A DNA stretch of 7,561 nucleotides from Patescibacteria group bacterium (GTDB lineage: Bacteria; Patescibacteriota; Minisyncoccia; Minisyncoccales; JASEJS01). The DNA is taken from NCBI GenBank assembly GCA_030016765.1, contig JASEJS010000032.1, positions 1 through 7,561 of the forward strand, in the 5' to 3' direction. Made by a program: the position numbers and the translations under genes. This document shows positions 1 through 5,818 of this stretch, one piece after another; within the stretch, counting starts at the first letter, position 1; each line of letters begins with the position of its first letter. The notes beneath the pieces were generated by a model. That model had not been told where the DNA came from and searched no databases. It saw nothing but the letters and a program-made list of their open reading frames with translations.

Positions 1-1
1 C

Positions 2-106
2 AAAAGGAAGGTATTCAGAAGACAAATAATAATTATGAGAGAAGAAATGAGACCCCAGTTTGAAGCTAGAAAATTTGAAAAGGAAAAAAGCTTACTGAAA
101 CAATAA
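2..106 (+). CDS. 3' part of an open frame entering from the left edge; probable N-terminal piece of the next gene
   Basis: The frame is open from the window edge to a TAA at 104-106. It contains ATGs at 35 and 47, the second preceded by a purine-rich GAGAGAAGAA that could serve as a weak ribosome binding site. The peptide (MREEMRPQFEARKFEKEK and onward) is charged and helix-prone, like the product of the following gene. One extra A in the A6 run at 84-89 would join it in frame to the sequence upstream of 115, reading EKEKKLTETIKSHLKYIEEI without a stop. I therefore think it is the true N-terminal part of that gene, separated by a frameshift. It could instead be the tail of an unrelated upstream gene. 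No family is recognised. Confidence 0.4.
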   Translation, partial: KRKVFRRQIIIMREEMRPQFEARKFEKEKSLLKQ

Positions 107-114
107 AAAGCCAT

Positions 115-525
115 TTGAAATACATAGAAGAAATAGAAAAATCGGCATTGGCGTTTATAAAACAAGATATCAAAATCAAGCAACATAAATTTGGTCCGGC
201 CGACATGACAGACGAATTTGCAAAAGCTCGAAGACTGGAAGAAATTATCAATGAATTTAATGAAAAAGCCAGGGAACAAGCAAAAAGAGGTGAATATGGT
301 AAGGAACTTTCATTTAACTTATCTCTCCCCCGGCAAAAAGAAGTGAAGCCAGAAAAAGAGAAAATAGTAAAAGTGGAAGCCCAACTTAGAGTGTTGCGCG
401 CCTGGTCAAAAAGCAAGGAAATTGATAAGGATAGGGCCATGAAACAATTTATTGAAAATCAGATACCTCTTTTCAGGGGTCTGATTAAACTTTTGAGCCA
501 TGAGGCGAAAAAAAGAGAAGTCTAA
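115..525 (+). CDS. hypothetical charged helical protein, probably 5'-truncated by a frameshift
   Basis: The open frame gives 136 residues from a TTG codon at 115, ending at TAA 523-525. I do not recognise the family. The product is rich in Lys, Glu and Arg, has no signal peptide or membrane segment, and is mostly predicted helix. A short Pro/Lys/Glu-rich linker (around residues 72-84) separates two helical parts. The TTG has no Shine-Dalgarno sequence at a usable distance, and the frame is open upstream back to a stop at 76-78. The start is therefore doubtful. Either the first in-frame ATG (205) is used, or the gene really begins at ATG 35 or 47, or left of the window, in another frame and crosses the A6 run at 84-89. 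The neighbouring tRNA and homing endonuclease give no functional clue. Confidence 0.6.
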   Translation: MKYIEEIEKSALAFIKQDIKIKQHKFGPADMTDEFAKARRLEEIINEFNEKAREQAKRGEYGKELSFNLSLPRQKEVKPEKEKIVKVEAQLRVLRAWSKSKEIDKDRAMKQFIENQIPLFRGLIKLLSHEAKKREV

Positions 526-537
526 GTTAGATTTTTT
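518..537 (+). terminator. weak hairpin plus T-run after the hypothetical gene
   Basis: A short stem (arms 518-524 and 528-534, including one G-U pair, loop AGT) overlaps the stop codon. The T-run at 532-537 is followed by GTTTTG. The stem is AT-rich and its lower part uses bases of the T-run, so termination would be inefficient. It lies between the hypothetical gene and the tRNA gene, where a transcript end would be expected. Confidence 0.25.
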
Positions 538-582
538 GTTTTGAAATTATCTTAAAAACTGCCGAAATTTGAATGAGAATCT

Positions 583-667
583 GCCCGGGTGGCGGAATTG
601 GTATTCGCGATAGACTCAAAATCTATTGTCCCAAAAGGACATGTGGGTTCGAGTCCCACCCCGGGCA
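583..667 (+). tRNA. tRNA-Leu, anticodon CAA
   Basis: A complete class II tRNA folds by hand. The acceptor stem is 583-589 with 660-666 (GCCCGGG/CCCGGGC). The D stem is GCG/CGC (592-594, 606-608) with GG in the loop. The anticodon stem is 610-614 with 622-626, loop CTCAAAA and anticodon CAA at 617-619. A long variable arm is TGTCC/GGACA (627-631, 637-641). The T arm is GTGGG-TTCGAGT-CCCAC (643-659), and the discriminator is A667, as usual for tRNA-Leu. CCA is not encoded (CAA follows). No intron interrupts the gene. It decodes UUG codons. A TTGAAA at 541-546 could be a -35 element, but no convincing -10 follows. A homing endonuclease starts 7 nt after the 3' end. Confidence 0.97.
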
Positions 668-674
668 CAATTTT

Positions 675-1394
675 ATGCCTAAAGCTAAATTACCCGGCAA
701 AGAATTTGAATGGTCACCAGAACTGGCTTATGCGATTGGTTTATTGACTACGGATGGTAATTTGAGTGGAGATGGACGCCATATGACAATGAGATCCTGC
801 GATGTTCAGTTATTGAAAACTTTTAAAAAATGTTTAAATCTCTCCAATAAAATATCAGAAACATTTAATAATGGATGGGCTAGCAAGCGTGCTTATAGAG
901 TACAGTTTGGTAATGTCCAATTTTATAGATGGTTAGTAAAGATTGGATTATCTCCACGAAAAACTTATACTCTTGGGGAGTTAAAAATCCCTGATAAATA
1001 CTTCCCCGATTTTTTAAGGGGGCATCTGGACGGTGACGGAAGTATAAACACTTATATGGATCGCTATAATACATATCGAGGTCGTACATATACAAATCAA
1101 AGAATTTTTATAAGATTTACATCGGCAAGTAATAATCACATTAGCTGGCTTTACAGAAAAATTAATCAAAATAACGGAGCTAAAGGAGCGTTTATTTATA
1201 AACCTCCTGCTACACCAAATTGTGTTCCAATGTGGGATATAAAATTTGCAAAAAAAGAGTCAATAAAGTTATTAAAATGGATTTATTACAAAGAAAACCT
1301 TCCGTGTCTAAAAAGAAAAAGGATTATTGCCGAAAAAGCGATTGAAAAAATTTCAAAAGAAAAAAGGAAGAAATATACAAAAATTAAAATCTAA
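675..1394 (+). CDS. free-standing LAGLIDADG homing endonuclease
   Basis: From ATG 675 the product has 239 residues, a usual size for a single-chain two-motif LAGLIDADG enzyme. Motif 1 is AYAIGLLTTDG (residues 18-28, likely metal-binding Asp27) and motif 2 is FLRGHLDGDGS (113-123, likely Asp121). Each is followed by a mixed, basic, aromatic-rich segment as in DNA-binding saddle domains, and the C-terminus is strongly basic (KRKRI...KEKRKKYTKIKI). Such enzymes make site-specific double-strand breaks that spread their own gene. The frame is open upstream to 573, but that extension only translates the tRNA-Leu gene, so I place the start at 675. The ATG lies 7 nt after the tRNA discriminator with no ribosome binding site, so its mRNA probably begins as tRNA read-through transcript. 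No intron or intein host is visible. Both acidic residues are present, so it may be active. Confidence 0.9.
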   Translation: MPKAKLPGKEFEWSPELAYAIGLLTTDGNLSGDGRHMTMRSCDVQLLKTFKKCLNLSNKISETFNNGWASKRAYRVQFGNVQFYRWLVKIGLSPRKTYTLGELKIPDKYFPDFLRGHLDGDGSINTYMDRYNTYRGRTYTNQRIFIRFTSASNNHISWLYRKINQNNGAKGAFIYKPPATPNCVPMWDIKFAKKESIKLLKWIYYKENLPCLKRKRIIAEKAIEKISKEKRKKYTKIKI

Positions 1395-1429
1395 TATATC
1401 GATCAGACTATCTTTAAAATACAGCACTT

Positions 1430-1711
1430 ATGGAAAATAAAAAATTACCACCCTTAAATAAAATCAAAAACAGCATTGAAGAGGTAAAAAAAGAATTTAA
1501 AGAAAAAACAATCACCCTGATTTTGGGCGGTTTTGGATTAGTGGCGGCTTTGGCCTGGAACGAAGCGATAGAGACGTTATTTGAAACCCTTTTTCCTAAA
1601 AAGAGTGAATTGATTGGGAAGTTTATTTACGCAGTGCTCGTAACACTCATTGTTGTCTTAGTCTCTTTGCAGCTCAGAAAAGTTTCAGAAACTTCGAGTA
1701 AGGAAAAATAG
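1430..1711 (+). CDS. DUF5654-type small membrane protein
   Basis: A 93-residue protein has a charged, soluble N-terminal helix (1-26) and two hydrophobic segments, about 27-45 (TITLILGGFGLVAALAWNEA) and 62-82 (IGKFIYAVLVTLIVVLVSLQ). A short loop with PKK lies between them, and the tail is charged. The GFGLVAALAWNEAI stretch in the first membrane segment is what I associate with DUF5654, a family of unknown function common in small-genome archaea and candidate-phyla bacteria. The positive charges flanking both helices suggest a hairpin in the cytoplasmic membrane with both ends inside. The gene starts 35 nt after the endonuclease gene and has no clear Shine-Dalgarno sequence. TAAAAT at 1415-1420 is a possible -10 element, which would leave a nearly leaderless message, but no good -35 is seen. 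Confidence 0.75.
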   Translation: MENKKLPPLNKIKNSIEEVKKEFKEKTITLILGGFGLVAALAWNEAIETLFETLFPKKSELIGKFIYAVLVTLIVVLVSLQLRKVSETSSKEK

Positions 1712-1727
1712 TTTAAAAATGAACTTA

Positions 1728-1746
1728 TTTAATCTGTGAGATTAAA
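1728..1746. terminator. candidate bidirectional terminator hairpin between convergent genes
   Basis: TTTAATCT (1728-1735) and AGATTAAA (1739-1746) form a perfect 8-bp stem with a GTG loop, between the stop of the DUF5654 gene (1709-1711) and the stop of folD (1742-1744), which it overlaps. On the + strand ACATTTTCATT follows. On the - strand TAAGTTCATTTTT follows. The position is right for a shared terminator, but the stem is AT-rich and neither side has a clean U-run, so strength is uncertain. Confidence 0.35.
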
Positions 1747-2572
1747 CATTTTCATTAAGTTTTACCAAGTTTTCCAAGAGACAGGCCACGGTCAGAGGAC
1801 CGACGCCACCAGGAACAGGAGTGATATAACTGGCTTTTTTTAAAACCGATTTGAAATCAACATCGCCAACTAATTTACCCTTTATTCTGCTTGTGCCAGC
1901 ATCAATGACTATTACTCCTTTTTTAACCATATTGCCTTTAACTAAACCGGGTTTCCCAACCCCAGAAATTAAGATATCGGCTTTTTTGGTAAAATCATCT
2001 GGCTGTTTGGTAAATTCATTTAAAACTGAAACAGTAGCTTTTTCTCTTATTAACTGAACAGCCAAGGGTAAGCCAACCAATCTTCCGGCGCCGAGCAAGA
2101 CAACATTCTTTCCTTTTAATTTAATTTTATAACTCCTCAGCAGTTCTAAAATTCCAGCCACAATTGGTGGCAAAATCTTTAATTTTCCTTGATAAAATTT
2201 GCCCAAGCTTTTTTCTGACAAAACATCAATATCCTTTTCGGCCGGAATTAAATTTAAAAACTCATCAGTTGAAAATTTCTTTGGCAGAGGTAACTGAATA
2301 ATTAGCCCTGAATTTTCTAGATTTTGACAGATTCTTTCAATTTCTTTTTTCAGTTGTGGGGGTCCGACCCCCGCCGGAAATTTAAATAAATTAAAATCAA
2401 TGCCTGTTTTCTCACAGGCCTTTTTCTTTTGATTAATAAAAATTTCAGAAACCTTATTTTCTCCAACCTGAATTACTGCCAAGCTGAGTTTCAGACAGCG
2501 ATTTTTGATTTCTTCTTTAATCTTCTTCAAAATTTTTTCTGAAAGCTTTTTACCATCTAAAATTTTTACCAT
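1742..2572 (-). CDS. folD: bifunctional methylenetetrahydrofolate dehydrogenase / methenyltetrahydrofolate cyclohydrolase, divergent
   Basis: The 276-residue product has the two-domain FolD layout. The N-terminal catalytic domain carries VSEIFINQKKKACEKTGI (41-58) with the catalytic Lys49, the QLPLP motif (93-97) and KDID (113-116). A Rossmann domain follows with GAGRLVGLP (161-169) and the C-terminal signature TPVPGGVGP (251-259). The enzyme interconverts 5,10-methylene-, methenyl- and 10-formyl-THF in the cytosol. Departures from the usual family pattern are Phe45 where the conserved Tyr normally stands (S-x-x-Y-x-x-x-K), DIDVL instead of DVDGF, PPIVAG instead of PCTPKG, and GAG instead of GRS in the nucleotide loop. 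Residues 67-72 (AGVGPP) are encoded by a GC-rich palindrome. It is last in the operon, 22 nt after thrC, with no Shine-Dalgarno sequence. It would use the one-carbon units made by GlyA. Confidence 0.92.
   Translation of the reverse strand: MVKILDGKKLSEKILKKIKEEIKNRCLKLSLAVIQVGENKVSEIFINQKKKACEKTGIDFNLFKFPAGVGPPQLKKEIERICQNLENSGLIIQLPLPKKFSTDEFLNLIPAEKDIDVLSEKSLGKFYQGKLKILPPIVAGILELLRSYKIKLKGKNVVLLGAGRLVGLPLAVQLIREKATVSVLNEFTKQPDDFTKKADILISGVGKPGLVKGNMVKKGVIVIDAGTSRIKGKLVGDVDFKSVLKKASYITPVPGGVGPLTVACLLENLVKLNENV
2358..2372. repeat. GC-rich perfect palindrome inside folD
   Basis: GGGGGTC-C-GACCCCC is a 7-bp perfect inverted repeat around one base, with CCGCCGG directly following, in otherwise AT-rich coding DNA. 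Read on the folD strand it encodes the Gly/Pro-rich residues AGVGPP in a surface region between the first catalytic block and QLPLP. Its composition suggests a small inserted palindromic (REP-like) unit kept in frame. Only this one copy is present in the window, so the repeat status is inferred. Confidence 0.4.
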
Positions 2573-2594
2573 CTTAATTTTATTTTAACTTTAA

Positions 2595-3863
2595 TTAGAG
2601 GTTTAAAGCCCTCTCGATTGCTTCTAAGGTTGGAGGAAGGGTTTTTGGTGGATTTGAATAGGTTGATTTTGGATCTTTGTGATAGTCAATCGTCGCTTGA
2701 GAAAATTTACTTCCATGAGCAGTGAGGATAACCACCACTAAATCTTTTTCTCGAATCACCCCTGCTTCTCTCAATTTCTTCATTCCAGCAACAGCCGTAG
2801 CAGAGTTAGGACAAATGGAGATCCCAGCTGAATCAACAATTGCTTTTGCATCTAAAAGTTCCTTTTCAGAAACTTCCTCAAAAACTCCATTAAAGTATTT
2901 AATCTCTCTTATTGCTTTTTTAGCTGAAACTGGATTCCCAATTTGAATTGCCGAAGCAGTAGTCTTTTGGGCAACCACTGGTTTAAAATCAGAAAAATTT
3001 TTTTTATAACTTTGGTATAAAGGATTGGCTGCTTCAACTTGAATTCCAGCAAGACGAGGAAGGGAATCTATGATTTTTAACTCATAGGCTTCTCTTAAGC
3101 CCTTACCTAAAGCTGAAATATTGCCGGCATTTCCTACAGGAATGATAAACCAATCTGGAACTTTCCAATTAAGCTGAGAGATTGTTTCTAATCCAATTAT
3201 CTTTTGGCCCTCAATCCTAAATGGATTCATTGAGTTTAAAAGATAAATAGGGTGTTTAGCCGTTAACTCTTGAACAAGTTTCATACAACCATCGAAATCT
3301 GTTTGAAGCCCGAGAACAATTGCTCCAGAAGAAATTGGTTGACAGAGTTGCTCCAAACTAATTTTTCCTTCTGGAAGCAAAACCACCCTCTTTAAACCAG
3401 CAAAAGCAGCATAAGCACTCATTGAAGCACTAGTATCTCCAGTACTGGCACAAGCAACAATTTTTACTCCTAAATAATTTGCCCAGGAAACTCCAGCGAC
3501 CATGCCTCTATCTTTAAAACTTAAAGTTGGATTCATTCCTTCGTGTTTAAAATACAATCTTTTAATTCCAAAAATCCTTTGCAATTCTCGATTGGCCAGA
3601 TATAAGGGAGTATCACCTTCAAAAAGGGTAACTATTTTCTCTTCGGGCAAATCAGGTAAAAGAATATCTTTGAATCGGAAAAAAGCTGGTAATTGAAGAT
3701 TCTTTTTGAATTCTTTTCTCCACATTTCTCCAGTGCGATTGAAACTCTCAAAATCATGAATTACATCTAAAAGTTCTCCACAATCACAACGATATCTAAT
3801 TTCTAAGGCATTGTATCTTTTCCCACATTGAGGATTAATGCATTGTAATACCGACTTACTCAT
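2595..3863 (-). CDS. thrC: threonine synthase (PLP-dependent) with N-terminal zinc ribbon
   Basis: The 422-residue product is a fold type II PLP enzyme that converts O-phosphohomoserine to threonine and phosphate. A zinc-ribbon-like start has Cys8, Cys13, Cys26 and Cys28 (LQCINPQCGKRY, YRCDCGELLDV). Then come EGDTPLY (82-88), the PLP-lysine motif PTLSFKDRGM (112-121, Lys117), STGDTSAS (140-147) and the phosphate-binding loop GNAGN (244-248), and a typical C-terminal NSATAVAGMKKL. Length and motif order fit bacterial/archaeal threonine synthases, and no key residue is missing. The start codon at 3863 gives the expected N-terminus directly before the first cysteine. The gene lies 96 nt after glyA, the only sizeable gap in the operon, and has no evident Shine-Dalgarno sequence. 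Its substrate could be supplied by ThrH, encoded two genes upstream. Confidence 0.95.
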   Translation of the reverse strand: MSKSVLQCINPQCGKRYNALEIRYRCDCGELLDVIHDFESFNRTGEMWRKEFKKNLQLPAFFRFKDILLPDLPEEKIVTLFEGDTPLYLANRELQRIFGIKRLYFKHEGMNPTLSFKDRGMVAGVSWANYLGVKIVACASTGDTSASMSAYAAFAGLKRVVLLPEGKISLEQLCQPISSGAIVLGLQTDFDGCMKLVQELTAKHPIYLLNSMNPFRIEGQKIIGLETISQLNWKVPDWFIIPVGNAGNISALGKGLREAYELKIIDSLPRLAGIQVEAANPLYQSYKKNFSDFKPVVAQKTTASAIQIGNPVSAKKAIREIKYFNGVFEEVSEKELLDAKAIVDSAGISICPNSATAVAGMKKLREAGVIREKDLVVVILTAHGSKFSQATIDYHKDPKSTYSNPPKTLPPTLEAIERALNL

Positions 3864-3904
3864 TTTAATTAAGGTATGGAAATTTTCGACAGAGTTTTTT
3901 AACA

Positions 3905-3938
3905 GGGGCCCGCCGAAGGCGGGAGGGTGGCGGGCGGG
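3905..3938. repeat. GC-rich hairpin element between glyA and thrC
   Basis: In the 96-nt gap the AT-rich background is broken by about 34 G/C-dominated bases. They include a perfect inverted repeat CCCGCC-GAA-GGCGGG (3909-3923) and a second GGCGGGCGGG block (3929-3938) that can pair alternatively with GCCCGCC (3908-3914). On the operon strand the hairpin lies 36 nt after the glyA stop and is followed by GCCCCTGTTAAAAAAC rather than a U-run, so it is not a normal intrinsic terminator for glyA. A T7 run follows only in the + direction, where no gene ends. It looks like a REP-like palindromic unit that might stabilise the upstream mRNA. Confidence 0.5.
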
Positions 3939-3959
3939 TTGTAGTCTTTTTTTAATTTA

Positions 3960-5213
3960 TTATGGAATAGGATATTTCTGGCAGAGCTTTCTAATTTCCT
4001 GCTTAACTCGAGGAATAGATTTCGGTTTTGAAATTACTTCATTTATCCAAAAAGCAATCTTTCTCATTTCTTTTTCTTTCATTCCCCGCGTAGTCAGGGC
4101 CGGTGTCCCTAATCGCATTCCCAAAGGATCAAAGGGCGATTGTCTTGGCACATCAACAGGTATAGTCGGTATAGTATTTCGATTTATTACTATACCGGCT
4201 TGTTCCAATCGCTCCTGAGCCGGCTTTCCACTGATGTTCTTGTTCCTCAAATCAATCAAAACTAAATGATTGTCGCTCCCACCGGAAATCAGATTAAAAT
4301 CGTACCTTTTCAATTCAGCTGCCAAGGCTTTTGTATTCTTAACAATCTGTCTGGCATATCTTTTAAATTTTTGGCTCATTACTTCTTTCAAAGCAACCCC
4401 AATTGCACAAATGCTATGCTCGTGAGGCCCCCCTTGAATTCCAGGAAAAACAATAGGGAAGATTTTCTTTTCTAATTCTCTTTTACAAAAAATGATTGCT
4501 CCTCTCGGTCCTCTTAAAGTCTTATGGGTAGTTGTCGTTACCACATCAGCATAAGGAAAGGGGCTGGGATGGACTTTACCAGCAATTAAACCAGCAATAT
4601 GGGCAATATCAGCCACAAAATAAGCCCCAATTTTTTTGGCAATTTCTCCAAATCTTTTAAAATCAACAATTCTGGGATAAGCCGAATAGCCAGCAATAAT
4701 TAAATTAGGCTTTTCTTTTTCAGCCAATTTTTCAACTTCATCATAATTGAGCCAGCCATTTTTATCCAGAAAATAATTAACAATTTTAAAATCTTTACCA
4801 ACTAATGAAGCCGGAGAACCATGGCTCAAATGACCACCATGGGGCAAATGGAGACTCATTATTTTGTCCCCCAATTTCAGTAGTCCCCGCCAGACAGCAT
4901 AATTTGCCGGAGTCCCAGACAGAGGTTGAACATTTACTGCCCAAACCTTAGAATCTAATCCAAAAACTTCCCTTGCTCTTTCTTCAACTAAAGTCTCCAT
5001 TTTGTCAATAAATTCTTGGCCAGCATAATATCTTTTATATGGTCTTCCCTCAGCGTATTTGGCAACAAAAATTGAACTTAAAGCTTCCCTGACTGCTTTT
5101 GATGGATAGTTTTCTGAAGCAATTAAAGTAAGCGTCTCTTGCTGACGCTTTTCTTCTTTCTCAATAAGTCCAGCCATTTTGGGATCAATTTTTTTGATAA
5201 TTTTTAAATCCAT
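3960..5213 (-). CDS. glyA: serine hydroxymethyltransferase
   Basis: The 417-residue product is full length for the family. It converts serine and THF to glycine and 5,10-methylene-THF with PLP in the cytosol. Visible motifs are LIASENYPSKAV (30-41), YAEGRPYKRYYAG (53-65), HGGHLSHG (125-132), the PLP-stacking and binding block VADIAH (200-205), the PLP-lysine motif TTTTHKTLRGPRG (226-238, Lys231) and the C-terminal RLGTPALTTRGM with Arg367 for the substrate carboxylate. NTIP is followed by about five extra residues (TIPVD) compared with E. coli, encoded by a local repeat. The start overlaps the thrH stop by one base (TAATG) with no Shine-Dalgarno sequence, so translation is probably coupled. 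It shares the operon with folD, which handles its one-carbon product, and with thrH, which can supply serine. Confidence 0.97.
   Translation of the reverse strand: MDLKIIKKIDPKMAGLIEKEEKRQQETLTLIASENYPSKAVREALSSIFVAKYAEGRPYKRYYAGQEFIDKMETLVEERAREVFGLDSKVWAVNVQPLSGTPANYAVWRGLLKLGDKIMSLHLPHGGHLSHGSPASLVGKDFKIVNYFLDKNGWLNYDEVEKLAEKEKPNLIIAGYSAYPRIVDFKRFGEIAKKIGAYFVADIAHIAGLIAGKVHPSPFPYADVVTTTTHKTLRGPRGAIIFCKRELEKKIFPIVFPGIQGGPHEHSICAIGVALKEVMSQKFKRYARQIVKNTKALAAELKRYDFNLISGGSDNHLVLIDLRNKNISGKPAQERLEQAGIVINRNTIPTIPVDVPRQSPFDPLGMRLGTPALTTRGMKEKEMRKIAFWINEVISKPKSIPRVKQEIRKLCQKYPIP
4159..4197. repeat. direct and inverted GGTATAGT repeats inside glyA
   Basis: On the + strand GGTATAGTC (4159-4167) and GGTATAGTA (4168-4176) are tandem. 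CGGTATAGTA (4167-4176) and TACTATACCG (4188-4197) form a perfect 10-bp inverted repeat around an 11-nt loop. The segment encodes GIVINRNTIPTIP of GlyA, at a point where the protein has about five extra residues relative to E. coli GlyA. It could be a local duplication or a chance result of the TIP-TIP peptide. No regulatory role is shown. Confidence 0.5.
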
Positions 5214-5818
5214 TATTTTTTAATAACACTTTTCAATTTAAATTTCAAATCTTGATAATTTTTGACAATTTCGAATTTCAAATTTTTTTTAATTATATTT
5301 TTTGGTGGATTAAATAATAAACCAAAATCAGCTTCCTTTAACATTTCTAAATCATTATAGGAATCGCCAATGGCAATGATTTCAAAACCTAAAGCTTTCA
5401 ATAATTTGATTGCCTCTTTTTTTCCACCTTTCAATCTTAGCTGATAATTTTTAATAAAACCTGCTTTATCGATTTTCAATTGATTGCAAAAAATTGGCAG
5501 ATAAAAAAGTTTTTCTCTTAAAGGATTAATAAATTGGTAAAAAGAATCAGTAAGAATAATTACTAAGAAATTTTTTCTCAGCCAATTTAAAAAATTAATT
5601 GCCCCTTTAAAGGGCTTCATCTTTTTGATGATTTTTTGAATATCTTTTAATTTTATATTATTTTCCCTCAAAATTTTTAAGCGTCTTTTCATCAAAAAAT
5701 CGTAATCGGGGAGGTCTCTGGTAGTCAATTTTAAATCCTCAATTTTTGTTTTTTTAGCAATTTCTCTCCAAATTTCAGGTATCAAAACCCCCTCTAAATC
5801 TAAGCAAATAATTTTCAT
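5213..5818 (-). CDS. thrH: phosphoserine phosphatase / phosphoserine:homoserine phosphotransferase, HAD family
   Basis: The 201-residue HAD protein resembles Pseudomonas ThrH along its length, as I recall that sequence. The N-terminus has LDLEGVLIPEIW (6-17), with nucleophile Asp7 and Glu9 where most HAD enzymes have Asp. TTRDLPDYDFLMK (32-44) is a typical ThrH cap segment. Motif II is LTDSF (89-93), motif III lysines are near 133-134, and motif IV is GDSYND (151-156). ThrH dephosphorylates phosphoserine and can pass the phosphate to homoserine, forming phosphohomoserine, the ThrC substrate. The start overlaps the aspC stop (ATGA), and AAGGA lies 9 nt upstream. The stop overlaps the glyA start by one base. 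Placement between aspC and glyA, with thrC next, fits a serine/threonine role. A plain SerB-type phosphatase is the alternative. Confidence 0.9.
   Translation of the reverse strand: MKIICLDLEGVLIPEIWREIAKKTKIEDLKLTTRDLPDYDFLMKRRLKILRENNIKLKDIQKIIKKMKPFKGAINFLNWLRKNFLVIILTDSFYQFINPLREKLFYLPIFCNQLKIDKAGFIKNYQLRLKGGKKEAIKLLKALGFEIIAIGDSYNDLEMLKEADFGLLFNPPKNIIKKNLKFEIVKNYQDLKFKLKSVIKK

Noticed and set aside
66..440. Long - strand frame, 124 residues, opposite the left hypothetical gene
   Set aside because: It lies antisense to a frame with a natural charged protein composition. The product is Ser/Phe-rich, as expected from the complement of Lys/Glu-rich coding DNA.
583..667. Possible intron or intein host for the homing endonuclease in the tRNA
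   Set aside because: The tRNA folds completely without interruption, and the tRNA 3' half is not repeated downstream of the endonuclease.
880..1095. - strand frame inside the homing endonuclease gene
   Set aside because: It is a shadow of the endonuclease. The + strand product has both LAGLIDADG motifs.
3909..3953. Intrinsic terminator from the GC-rich hairpin
   Set aside because: The T7 run follows the hairpin only in the + direction, where no gene ends. On the operon strand the hairpin is followed by an A-rich, not U-rich, tract.
3838..4218. + strand frame across the thrC start, the gap and the glyA end
   Set aside because: It is antisense to two well-supported enzymes, crosses the GC-rich repeat, and shows no family resemblance.
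5815..5817. Alternative genetic code with TGA read as Gly
   Set aside because: aspC ends naturally at TGA within an ATGA overlap at the expected family length, and no enzyme here needs an in-frame TGA.
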